Assembly (NCBI GenBank): GCA_902806565.1
Contig: CADCXA010000029.1
Span: 1 to 64,000 of the forward strand
Origin: Hypoxylon rubiginosum
Taxonomy: Eukaryota; Ascomycota; Sordariomycetes; Xylariales; Hypoxylaceae
Direction: 5' to 3'
DNA length: 64,000 bases
Part shown: positions 39,725 through 49,754 of the stretch, piece by piece
Layout: every line of letters begins with the position of its first letter
How positions within the stretch are numbered: position 1 is the first letter of the stretch
Made by a program: the position numbers and the translations under genes
Notes under the pieces: model-generated
What the model saw: only the letters and a program-made list of their open reading frames with translations
Databases searched by the model: none
Told to the model about the DNA's origin: nothing

Positions 39725-40831
39725 ATGCCTCCGCCAACTGACCAGCTGTCTAAATTATCCATTCAGGAGACGGCGCACCTCTCGCAATCCACTTGTCATA
39801 GTACACAACCATCTCAGTCCCAATCCCAGTCTCAACCTAACACTCAAGATACGCAGTATACTGAATATACTGAAGAAGCAACTAGTTCCCTGCGACAACA
39901 CAAGAGCCTGCCTGGCCGGTCTCAAAAACCGGCCACACCGGCAACCCCTTTTCACAAAGACAGGGAACAATCGCCAGCTTCAGCAGAATCCTCGTACTTA
40001 TCGTCTACCCCGTTCTCGTCCCCTTTCATTACACCGCAGAAGGGTGCCGGGTTATCTCGATCCCCTCCCCAACAGTGGGCATCCCCTTCTGACAACGGAA
40101 GGGATTCACCGATTGTAGCAGCAGAGTTGTCAAACTTTGCATCTTCCCCCTTTTCCTTCCCATCTCAAGCATCTAGGCAGCAGCCGACGATGTCAGTGGC
40201 CCCGCTTGAAAAAGGTAGCCATCAATCCCCAACTGCAGCAGAGTCCAACTTTTCGTCCTCCCCCTTCTCACCACCATTCGTCTCGCCGCAGACACGTGAC
40301 AAGGTGCACTGGTTACTTGGTAAGCAAAAAATAACGACGGAATCTCCCGTCAATGAGAGCAATAGCGAACTCTCTCTTGCTCAAGGAGAATCGTCGTACT
40401 ATTCATTTTCCCCGTTGTCGTCGCCACTCCAGTCCTCTCGGCTTCAGTGGACGACTCCAGCAGCTGGACCGTCCGAAAAGAAGAAGGGGAGCCCACGGTC
40501 CCCGGTTATGGCCACAGCAGCTGAATCGTCCTATCTGATGTCTTCACCCTTTCCATTGCTTTCAACTCCTCTCGGCTCCGCACGACCGCGCGGCCGGCTC
40601 TTCCGCTCTAAATCCGGAAACCTGGTGAGCGCGGCCGAGCTCCGGCGCCGGCGCGAGGCAGACCACCACGCGGAGGAGTTGCTGGACATGATCCTCGAGG
40701 GCTTCGGCGGTGGCCAGGGTGGGCCGTCTAAGAACACCGTCACCTTCTGCATGGACGAGGTGGGCCGCTGGCGTATCCTTAGGCCGGACCCTTACGAATT
40801 TGAAGAGTATCAAGAGAAACGTCGAAATTGA
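39725..40831 (+). CDS. disordered Ser/Pro/Gln-rich protein, or C-terminal extension of RPA3
   Basis: From the ATG at 39725 this is 368 residues, but the frame is open from 39500, directly after the RPA3 stop codon and in the RPA3 frame; the intervening 75 codons have the same Gln/Ser/Pro-rich character, so they are likely coding. The protein has about five degenerate repeats of roughly 45 residues built on AAESSYLSSSPFSSPF, each preceded by an SP site and followed by a Gln/Trp-containing linker. The C-terminal ~90 residues are different: basic RPRGRLFRSKSG, a helix-like AAELRRRREADHHAEELLDM, and an ending with RWRILRPDPYEFEEYQEKRR. No known domain is recognised. The many SP sites suggest proline-directed phosphorylation. 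It could be a separate gene with an unseen upstream exon, or the tail of an RPA3 isoform made by splicing or readthrough. Confidence 0.6.
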   Translation: MPPPTDQLSKLSIQETAHLSQSTCHSTQPSQSQSQSQPNTQDTQYTEYTEEATSSLRQHKSLPGRSQKPATPATPFHKDREQSPASAESSYLSSTPFSSPFITPQKGAGLSRSPPQQWASPSDNGRDSPIVAAELSNFASSPFSFPSQASRQQPTMSVAPLEKGSHQSPTAAESNFSSSPFSPPFVSPQTRDKVHWLLGKQKITTESPVNESNSELSLAQGESSYYSFSPLSSPLQSSRLQWTTPAAGPSEKKKGSPRSPVMATAAESSYLMSSPFPLLSTPLGSARPRGRLFRSKSGNLVSAAELRRRREADHHAEELLDMILEGFGGGQGGPSKNTVTFCMDEVGRWRILRPDPYEFEEYQEKRRN

Positions 40832-41828
40832 AACTGATCTCTTTAATTAGAAAAGGGGCAACGACCTTGGGTTTTTGATGTTGAAGTTTTAATGATTATT
40901 ATGTATGGTTGTTAGTCCTAAGTGCCACGGTTAATTTACATGTAATTTTCGTGATGTAAATTACCCCTTATCCTCCCTGTTTTCTTGCCCTGATGTTTAA
41001 GTATAGTATGCTATCAGTCGAATCGCTCTATACGCTGTCCGATTCCATCTTTTTACAACACATCTATCTACATGACCTTGGACTTAGAATTTATGTACCT
41101 CTCTAGTATTACGAAAATTCTACGCGGATGTTTTATATTCCAAACAAGTGTAGGTACCTGAGTTACAAGATTGCGAACTTTTAGAAGCCTATTAAGAATC
41201 CGTCCACTTACCCCTATATTACTATGCCCAAGAACCTGATGCATTGCTACCTACCTCCTACTTGGGTATACGGCTCACACCAAGAGCGAGAAGCATTCAC
41301 ATGATCATCTACAACATAGCATATCACGGTACATAATTTCAATCCATCCGAACCCATTTCAACATTGGAAATGTGTTTTTTTTCTCATTGATTCGCTGCA
41401 ACTACATAAGCGTTTGTGTCTGTATGTAGACTTTGTGCAAGGGCGTATGTGCCATACATTTCCTTCCTTCCTTCCTTCTGTCTCGTTTACTTTCAGTTGG
41501 CTATTTGACTTATGATCCTTCCTTGATGCATGCTGACCGAAAACCGGCCAACAAAAAACAAGAGCACAAGATCAATCAGCCGTATTCTTCTGGGGGGTAT
41601 CTTACAGGCACTTCTCTTTCCTAGAGCCTGGCCTGAAACCTTTGCGAAACTTCGTCACCGTAGAAAAACCGAATAGAAGATGGGTATCTGAAGAAAAGAA
41701 AAGAAAAACCCTCATCTATAGTACAAAAACTCCAAACAAATCCACGGCGCGGTTGCACTGTCGAGAACATATCAAGCGTGTTTAGCGCAGGGCCCGCCAG
41801 CAGTACTAGTGCGTATCAACAGTGCCTA
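40832..41828. other. convergent 3' intergenic region
   Basis: 997 bp between two convergent stop codons. It contains a CCTT microsatellite (about 41459-41476) and a 3'-UTR-like AT-leaning composition. A 63-codon frame at 41433-41624 is not protein-like. Confidence 0.4.
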
Positions 41829-44800
41829 CTAAGCACTGCCGCCGTTGTTCTCCATGTCGTGCATTCCGCTGTGAGGGTTGGTATGATCCAGATGCTGTGT
41901 CCAGTCGTCCGCGTGTCCGCCGTCGTACGTGAGGCTGCGACCGAAGGGGGGTCCGCTTCGTAGCGTGGGAGGCGAGCTAGGCATTGGTACGTTGGTACTA
42001 ATTTCGTTACCAATGTCAAACAGGTCTCCCGAAGTAAGCGGTGCCATGTCCAGCGGCGGGAAAGTACTCATATCTAACTGGAAAACACCTCGTTGGGGCG
42101 ACGGGACTACAAAGTTCCCGGCCTCCGACATGAGCTCGTTCATAGATCGTCTCAAGGGCGTGTCGAAACCTGACATGTTGAAGAGGTGTGAGGGCAGCAT
42201 ATCGTTCGGCGAAAGGCGCTTAACCGCACCGGAGCGAGGCGTCCTGGTTGGGGTACGATCCATTAGGAGAAGACCGGGGGAGTTGATAGATCTAGCCGAG
42301 CGCATGGACCGAGTGACACTTCTAGTGACTGGTCGATGGCTGGGAGTTGGATGAGTAGGGGTCTTGAAGGGACCAGCGTTGCTCGAGGCCTTAGGAGGCG
42401 GGGTTGAAGGTCGAGGTGGGGTGCCAAATATGTCGGCGAAGTCATCCTTCTCGTAGATTTCGTTGTGTACGAAGCCGCCGTTCTCCTCTCCGGTCATATG
42501 CTCGCCCTTAGCGACATGGAACTCTGGAGATGTATGCATGACATTAACATCAACTTCGCCCAGAACCTTCTGCTCTCCGTCTTTTCGCGGAGATGGGAAA
42601 AGGAGTCGTCGAGTACCACCTAGATCATCATTGATAGCGATGGGACTGTTGGGGGTACCACTTCCTCTAGAGTGGGTAGATCCCCGAGAATGCGTCGAGC
42701 CTAGGCATTTCGGATCCGACGTAGGTCCCTTAAACCCTTGTCTGAGACCTTGGCTAGAATCGCCTTGTAGTTGCGGCTGATCAGCAGTTTCTGCTATAGA
42801 ATCTTCGGGAGGACCGAGGGCATCTGTAGGTAGGTAGGCTTCGGAAGTAAGGTTCGTCTGAGCATCGCCTTTCGTGCGGGCTTTCTTCGAACGAGGGAGC
42901 GCACCGCTACCGTTTGCTCTCTTCTTCCGGGTCTGAGAAAGTCTCTGCCCGTCCTTTTCCCACTTGTCCGACGGCCTGTGGCCTTTGAATTTACTAAACC
43001 AAATTCCACATGCTATTAAAACCGTTAGCCATCAATAAACCAATTCGTGCAATGCTCGACCTACGATTGCAAAGCAGCACCTCGGTCCAAGCACTCTTGC
43101 TCTCGTTGGGACCGAGGGACTTCTTGATAACTTCATACAAAGTCGGGTTGCCTTCGGCGTCTCTCCGAAGCACATTGATCGCAGTGACATGGCCGGGCTT
43201 CTCTGAATATTCATGATATGCTGGAACGCCCTGGTGTTCTTGTTTCCAAATCTTTCGCCAAGTCGGTGTCTGAAGAGCACCGCAATTGCGACAGAAGGAT
43301 GGGCACAGACCCTGAGCAACTGCAATCTCCAACTTCTGTTTGATCGTCTGTCTCTTAACGAAGTTCTTGTTTGACTTGCTGTCCGCGGGTTCAACGGCGT
43401 CAGTCTGGGGGTGCGGCGGCTCTGAGAAAGTCATTGATGGCAACTGGGGAAGAACAGGATCGCTTGCGGGAACGGTTGGAAGCTCTGGTTCAACAGAAGC
43501 ATTCGCATCCTGGCTAGATTGAGGAAGTGTGGGTGGTTCCATTGTACTTTGAGTCTCCTGGGGCATTTGCGCGTCGTCGTTCTTTGACGTATCTTCGGCA
43601 GCCGGAGTGAAACTATGATCCCCAAGACCTAAAAAATCCAGAGTTTGCTGGTGTTGATCCGCAAAATCATTCATAAAGTCCATCTGTAGATTCGGGATAC
43701 CCCCTAGTCCAGTTGTCTCTTCTGGTGAGGCAACCTTTTCCAAAGCTCGCTCCTCGTTGGTTACCGTCTCCACTCTTTCTGGCTGCACTTCGCTTTGCGC
43801 TGGTACGCTCGGAGGTTCCGAAACTACCGGCGCTCGAGCAATCTCGCTGTTCTTACGACTGAGGTGAGGAGGGTTGTAAAGCGACGTCTGAGGCAGTAGT
43901 TCCGGAGGTCCAGGCGTCTCTGTATGAATGATTAGGTCGCTCTGGACCTTGGCTGGAGCCTTCTTTGCGCGACTCCGACGGGGTTTGGGCTTTGTCACCG
44001 CAGAAGCTCTAGCTGTAGCATTAATAGGTTCTTTGTTGGATATATCCTCTCCTCGGCTATCGTCTAGACCTCCGCTCATGAATCCCGAATCTGGTTGGGG
44101 CATCGCCATGGGCATCGGGGGTAAGATGGGACTCGAAGGAGCTGGGCTGGACCGTACACTATACAGCGCAGACCGTGGGACCGGAGGCGATGATCCAATG
44201 TCAGCTGGACTGGCTTCGTCAGAGTAGGTTTGAGACGGAGTCGCTCCAGCAGATTCTGCGGGTGATCGGGCATCTTGGCTATAAGATGCGGATCGGGCGA
44301 GTTCTAGATAAGACGGTGTGAAGGAGCGGTCTGCTCCTGGACCTGGCATCGATTCGCGCCTCAAGTTGCTGGTGGCCAAAGCCCGAGCATGAGGAGCGCC
44401 TGGTACACGTGGATCAGGAATCGGTGTCGGGGCCCGTGGGATGTCCTGGCCGTTGGTGCTAGTAGTCGTGTCTCCTGCGATACTGATAGGACGGAAGTTT
44501 CGGATAGATCCCGCAGTGCTAGCAGCAACTCGGAGTGATTCCGGAGCGGAACCGAAAGTAGTAGTATTGTTGCGCTCAACTCTAGTCATCGTGGCTCTCT
44601 TCTTGTTCCGGGGCGGTCCGTCATCTGCGTCAGTGCCGTCTTCATACCCAGATGTGTTTCCTTCGGTAGGAAGAGGCTTCTTGCGTGGCCGGCCCCTAGG
44701 TCGTCCTGAGGGAGGTCGGCTAGATGCTCTCGAAGCAGGACGTGACTGGGACTTGCCACCTTTAACCGGGGCTGGTGCTATTGCTACCTCCTTAGGAGTT

Positions 44801-45667
44801 ATACCTTGCTTCTCTGCAGCACTAGGATCTTGAGCTAAAGTCGATCCACGCTGCTCTCTTGCATTAGGTTCGACTGAACCTGGACGGCTTCTAGGGAGCA
44901 GCTGCGGACCTTGGCCGCTTGGCAAACCCGTGTCATTCCTGGCATCGTAGTTCGAGTAGAATGGTCGAGTTGGTGCAGGGGCCACAGCCACAGAATTTAG
45001 AGCTTGACCTCCAGGTTGGCCTAGATTCGGGGTGGACTGTCGAAACGAAGCCCACTCTGTGTTCTCCGAAGGCGTAGGCGTAGATGTTCTTTGAGTCGCG
45101 GAGGGTTCTGCACTGGCTGATGCTTGGTTATTTCGCGTAGTCTTAAGAATCGCAGTCAACTTTAGTCGGACCTCGAGGGTATCTCTAATACCATTTCCGA
45201 ACATAGCGAGTAGATTCTTTGTGATACGTCCTGTAACTAGTTGCGGTTGAGTATCGGGCAAGTTGGGTCCTTGATTGAGACTCCAGCTAAGCATGCCCTG
45301 TCCCACCAGGGGTGTATTGGGTTCGGAATAATCGAGGGCGTAAACTGTGTAGTCCTTCTCGTCGTCTCCTACCAGCTCCGGGCTGCATTGGGCGACAGCT
45401 TGAAGACATGTCTTCAAATCAATAATGCCAATCGTCATCTGTTCGTCCAAGGGGACTGTTTGGATCTGGAGAATCGTAGGCCATCGGGCAAGACAGAGCT
45501 CTTTAGCGTCTTTGTCGAAAGTGTACTGGACTTTCACTGCACAATATTGGTTAGCTGAAGCAAAACCCGAGGACTTGATAATGCGTACACCCCATTGGCC
45601 TCACATGCATTCCGTACTCATCCATGCTGGGGGTGTTACCACCCCAATTGTTGTTAGTGTTCGCCAT
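41829..45667 (-). CDS. GATA-type transcription factor, Ams2/SPT21 family (histone gene regulator)
   Basis: Three exons: 45667-45589, 45536-43065 and 43012-41829; phases fit and give 1244 residues. The N-terminus (NNNWGG, MHVRPMGLKVQYTFDKD, CLARWPTILQ) is the conserved Ams2/SPT21 N-terminal domain. A long disordered part carries AT-hook-like GRPRGRPRKKPL and KPRRSRAKKAPAK. Near residue 770 a GATA-like finger begins with FCRNCGALQTPTWRK and ends LLCNPCGIWFSKFKG, with 70 residues between the cysteine pairs; intron 2 splits the second pair. The acidic/Phe-rich C-terminus (DDFADIFGTPP) is also family-typical. Ams2 in fission yeast and Spt21 in budding yeast activate core histone genes in S phase; the same nuclear role is inferred. 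A short direct repeat, GSTHSR twice, lies near residue 945. Confidence 0.87.
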
Positions 45668-46132
45668 GTCGGTAGTCTTGGGCCTCCAAGAGTGTAGGCT
45701 TTTCAAAGTGCCCAAATTGGCGATCAATTAAGAATCTGGGTATGCCGAATAAAAATTCAATGGCCGATAATATCGAATTTGGGCTATAAAATTCTTGTTA
45801 TCCGAGGCGGGTCATGGTCGTAAGGGTTCGAAAGACGTGTTTACAGTTCCAAACACTGTCGCAGTCGAGGATGCAAACATGTAAGTTGTCACGGACGGTA
45901 AAAAGAGTGAATGGGTAATTATAAGATATGGGATTAATTCCTAGATGAAATGGGATTGATAATTGAGAATCCACGCTCTGATTGGAATTAGAGAAGTTGA
46001 AGAATTCCAAAGGGAGGAAGGGAAAGGATGTTGAAGAAAGATGAAGGTGAGGTTTGGCAATTTGAAGGTACGAAAGTACGAAAGTACAAGTTGGGTGGAA
46101 CAGTTATTAAGGGCGCGGAAGTACCCAGGGCA

Positions 46133-46138
46133 ACGCGT
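46133..46138. promoter_or_regulatory. candidate MCB element (ACGCGT) upstream of the Ams2-like gene
   Basis: ACGCGT within the palindrome CAACGCGTTG, about 466 bp upstream of the ATG at 45667. Expected for an S-phase gene if MBF sites are conserved; function is inferred. Confidence 0.35.
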
Positions 46139-46214
46139 TGAAGTTAGTGGGGATACGCGCTATAACAGCCTTTTGCGCGTTACTAAAACGCTCCCTCGCG
46201 ATAGCTTGGAAAAA

Positions 46215-46230
46215 ACGTCACGTCACGTCG
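46215..46230. promoter_or_regulatory. triple ACGTC repeat (CRE-like half-sites)
   Basis: ACGTC occurs three times in direct tandem (16 bp), giving overlapping TCACGTCA-like sequences that resemble bZIP/CREB half-sites. About 550 bp upstream of the Ams2-like gene. A bZIP factor of the matching type is encoded at 34768-35958, but a link is conjecture. Confidence 0.4.
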
Positions 46231-46843
46231 GACTGCAGAGTGCAGGTGGCTGGGGTATGAGGGGCGCTAGGACCAACCGGCGAATGGAACGGTCTTAGGT
46301 GGGGCCGTGTGCGCACGGACCAGATTTGCCGAGCTCAAAAAGTGCTAGAGCCTATCAAATGCTTAGGATTGGGGGATCCGACTCGAAGGCAGACACCACC
46401 ACCGGCAGCTTAGGATGATTCCCTCTTCAAACAGCCAGGAAATATTGTTGGAATTTTGTAGTTTTTGGAGGAGGGGAATCCGAACGAGTATTTATACCTG
46501 CCGATATTCCGGCAGATCCCCACATTTTCTTTATAATATGACTCAGATCAAGGGATTTTATACACACGACACAGTAGCACACCATCCGCACTTTTGCTCC
46601 AACATAATTGGGAGACAAATACCCAAGGGTCGAGTATTGGTATCGGTATTTATCTCGGAGATATCCATATACGTCTACGGGATGGGTAACCCACCACCCA
46701 CCATCCCATACACCCTCTGCAGGCTGCAGACGCCCAGTAATTTTCGTACAAGCTCAGTATCGAGATCGTGCTATTTACTTCTAGCCATCGATAACCCTTC
46801 GTAATGTACATCGAAACTTAATGCACCATGATACAGTGTTCCA

Positions 46844-48351
46844 TCATTCATCTATCCACTCTGCTTTGCCATCGTCGTCTATGATGGTTTTCCTAGCCAG
46901 GATCTCATCTACAATGGCACTGATGCCTTGTCTGCCCCTCTTCCTTCTGACGAATTCCTCTAAGATCTCATGACGAGTCAATTTGCTGTCCCTAACGAGC
47001 ATTTCCACATCTGACTCCGTAGGCACGCCAAACCACTGATAGGGGTAGTCAGAATAGTCCCTGTCCGTCACTAGAGTTAGCTTTGATGGGCCTCCAGTCT
47101 TCTGGAAGAACGGCTCGGCGATGCTGCTTCCGCGTTCGATATCCTCCAAGGTGGCCGGTTGCCATTTCGGCTTCGGCTTCGGCTTCTCCTTTGAGATTAA
47201 TAGTGCCGTGACGCCCTCAACAAAGTCGGGATGCTTCATAAACTTTGCGGCCATCTGGTATTCTTTCTCGAACGTCTCTGCAATGGACCACTGGCGTCCC
47301 ATTCGCATTTCCTTCAGGGCCACGTGTACCGCAGTAGGCGAACGTTGATGCAAAGTAACTAATGTCTTTTCCGCCCAACCTTTAGCGGGGCCTTGCTCTT
47401 CCTTTAGGGCATCTATGATTTCGGCAACGCTATTTTTGCTAAAGCATCGGTCAACGGCTTTCCGCAGCTCACCGCCTAGCAGAATTGGCTCTCCGGGCGG
47501 CAGACCAGTTGCATATTCCTCGATGGTCATTTCGATGATGGCCAGGCGATCTTCCATGCTGTCATAATCCCTGAACCGTAATTCGGCTAATCGTGACTCC
47601 AAATTCGGTAGGCTCGTTGAATGCAGATAATGTGTCGCAATCCCCGAATAGAATACGTTTGCCCCTGTTAACCGATCGCTCGTCAGAGCCAAATAAGTAC
47701 CTATAGAGCCTGCCATTCTCGGAAGGAAAAAGGAGGCTCCAACGTCAGGAAAAAATCCTATCGTAGTCTCCGGCATGGCGAAGACCGTCCTCTCGGTGGC
47801 AATTCGGAAGGGGGCATGGATGCTAAGTCCGACGCCGCCGCCCATTGTGATGCCATCCATAAATGCGATATAGGGTTTCCCGTACGTCGCTATATAGTGG
47901 TCCAACTGATACTCTTGGGCGAAGTAGTCAACCGACTTTTTCTGTCCTTCTGGCCCTTCCTTGTTTTGTACCGCAAGCGCGGTTACATCACCTCCGGCGC
48001 AAAATGCCTTTTCACCGGCGCCTTTCACGACAACCACATTCGTCATATCCGACTTTTCCCATTCGACCAATCTCGGAAAGATCTTTCGGATCATGGAGCC
48101 GTTGAGCGAGTTAAGTTTTGCCGGTCGGTTGAGCTCGATGGTCCGTAGACCGTATAAGTTGTTGAAAAGGACATCGTCGGGTTCGTCTGTATCAAGCTCC
48201 TTTGGGATTTTTCTGATGGACTCTGTAGACATCTGCTTCTGCAATATTAGCAAGATGGTGACTTGGGAAATATTGTTTTTGGTAGTTTAGGTATTCATAC
48301 TTGCGCTCGTGCTGCCACCCGAGGATCTAGTATCTTAGCTCTCAATGGCAT
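46844..48351 (-). CDS. EHD3: 3-hydroxyisobutyryl-CoA hydrolase, mitochondrial (yeast EHD3 / HIBCH family)
   Basis: Two exons: 48351-48301 (17 codons) and 48238-46844, joined by a 62-nt phase-0 intron; 481 residues. Exon 1 supplies a basic start (MPLRAKILDPRVAARAQ) that fits a mitochondrial presequence. The crotonase fold follows: IELNRPAKLNSLNGSMI, the oxyanion region GAGEKAFCAGGDV, ITMGGGVGLSIHAPFRIA and FAMPETTIGFFPDVGASFFL with the active-site Glu of the hydrolase subgroup; GTYLALTSDRLTGANVFYSG is also specific for it. The C-terminal half matches HIBCH rather than enoyl-CoA hydratases in length. Function: hydrolysis of 3-hydroxyisobutyryl-CoA in valine breakdown. Divergent from SmD2. Confidence 0.92.
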
Positions 48352-48882
48352 TGTAGAGCTGGATCTCCAGCAAGGAGAAGCAGCAGTAGTAGCTGCTGAC
48401 CCAGCTCTCCTTATTAAGACTCTAAAAGACATCTAATCTAATTATCTTCTCGACGCGCAACCTCAAACCTCAAAGCCACAGGCGCATCGAGGGACCTAGG
48501 CTGAGATTCAATGGGTCCGATGTCAGAGGGAGCGGTTTTCATGCAGTTGGAGCTGGCATCTTCGGTCCCCTCCAAATTTTATTATCTTTTTTTGCCGAAG
48601 TTCAAGGTACGTAGGTACATGCTGGAGCTTTAGGTTTCATCCGGTCTGCCGGTCTAGGCTTTGGATCCGGCACTGCATAAACGTGGGGTGTCTCCCAATT
48701 TGTATTATTCTTTTTAAGCGGGACCGAGCTAGCCCTTAAACCAATCAAATCATTTTTTTCACTACGTCGCACCAAGACTTTACAGAGCTGCAAACGCGAA
48801 CCAATATTTCATTCAGCCTTGCGCCGAACCTCACAAGACTGCTGCCGTTTGATACAACTCGACCAGCACAAATCATCACATC
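48352..48882. promoter_or_regulatory. bidirectional upstream region of HIBCH and SmD2 genes
   Basis: 531 bp between two divergent ATGs. It includes a short glutamine-codon-like CAGCAGTAGTAGCTGCTG palindromic stretch at about 48380-48397. No coding frame of interest. Confidence 0.45.
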
Positions 48883-49432
48883 ATGGCCGACACAAAGATC
48901 CAGTAAGCTCAATGGAAATGAATATTTTCACGAATGGTAGCTAATGAATACTGTCTAGGGAGCTTCTCACGAAGCCGCGAAACGAATTAACGTAGGCAGT
49001 CCATCCTATATCCTATCCGTATCCTCAGCTCCTAGCTTCAGCTCAGGCTAACACGCGACCCAAAACAGAGAATACGAGATCTCCCTTCTCGAAGAGCACG
49101 AGTTCAGCGCCGGCCCCCTGTCTATCCTTCAGACCGCTGTCCGAAGCCACACCCAAGTCCTGATCTCCTGTCGCAACAACCGGAAGCTTCTCGCCCGCGT
49201 CAAGGCTTTTGACCGACATTGCAACATGGTGTTGGAAAATGTCAAGGAGATGTGGACGGAGACGCCGAGGCTTACCAACGGGAAGAAGGGCAGACCCGTC
49301 AACAAGGACCGATTCATCAGCAAAATGTGTGTCGAACAGCTCCATACTGTAACATAATATTGGCAGTGCTAATGATGCATCTTCTACAGGTTCCTCCGAG
49401 GAGATTCAGTTATTCTTGTGCTGCTGAGTTAG
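48883..49432 (+). CDS. SMD2: small nuclear ribonucleoprotein SmD2
   Basis: Four exons: 48883-48902 (20 nt), 48959-48991 (33 nt), 49069-49326 and 49390-49432; phases fit and give 117 residues, the normal SmD2 length. The product starts [17 protein letters not shown] and contains [20 protein letters not shown] (Sm1), [20 protein letters not shown] and, across the last intron, [14 protein letters not shown] (Sm2). SmD2 is a core subunit of spliceosomal U1, U2, U4 and U5 snRNPs. The first two coding exons are so short that only the conserved N-terminus identifies them. Confidence 0.93.
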
Positions 49433-49754
49433 AGAGGTGGAAGGATATCCAGCCACGCATCCCGAAGTCATTTATATGGCTTGTCCGCATATCCATCATG
49501 GCACAAAAACCATAAATGGGAGACAGGCGTATGGTAGATGGTCAAAATGGCATACTAATTCAATAATTTGTCTTGGAGGTGTGCTCATTGCAGAAAAGGT
49601 AGTTTGGCAAAAACTGCCTCGAGGAACTGATTAGGCACTAAGCTACTGTCATGAAATGGAATCGAGGGCATATACAAAAAATCTGATTATATGTCCTGAG
49701 CACCCCAAACGTTTATCATTACAAGTCTCCATTCTTCGGGTGATTCGCCAGTCT
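49433..49754. other. convergent 3' intergenic region
   Basis: 322 bp between the SmD2 and dihydroxyacetone kinase stop codons; nothing else seen. Confidence 0.5.

Larger units (their letters stand above)
45668..46843. other. promoter region of the Ams2/SPT21-like gene
   Basis: 1176 bp between the GATA-factor start and the stop codon of the upstream hydrolase gene. No protein-like frame. It contains a CCAAT-rich start near 45650, the short direct repeat TACGAAAG at 46069-46084, an ACGCGT at 46133 and a triple ACGTC at 46215 (both listed separately). Confidence 0.45.
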
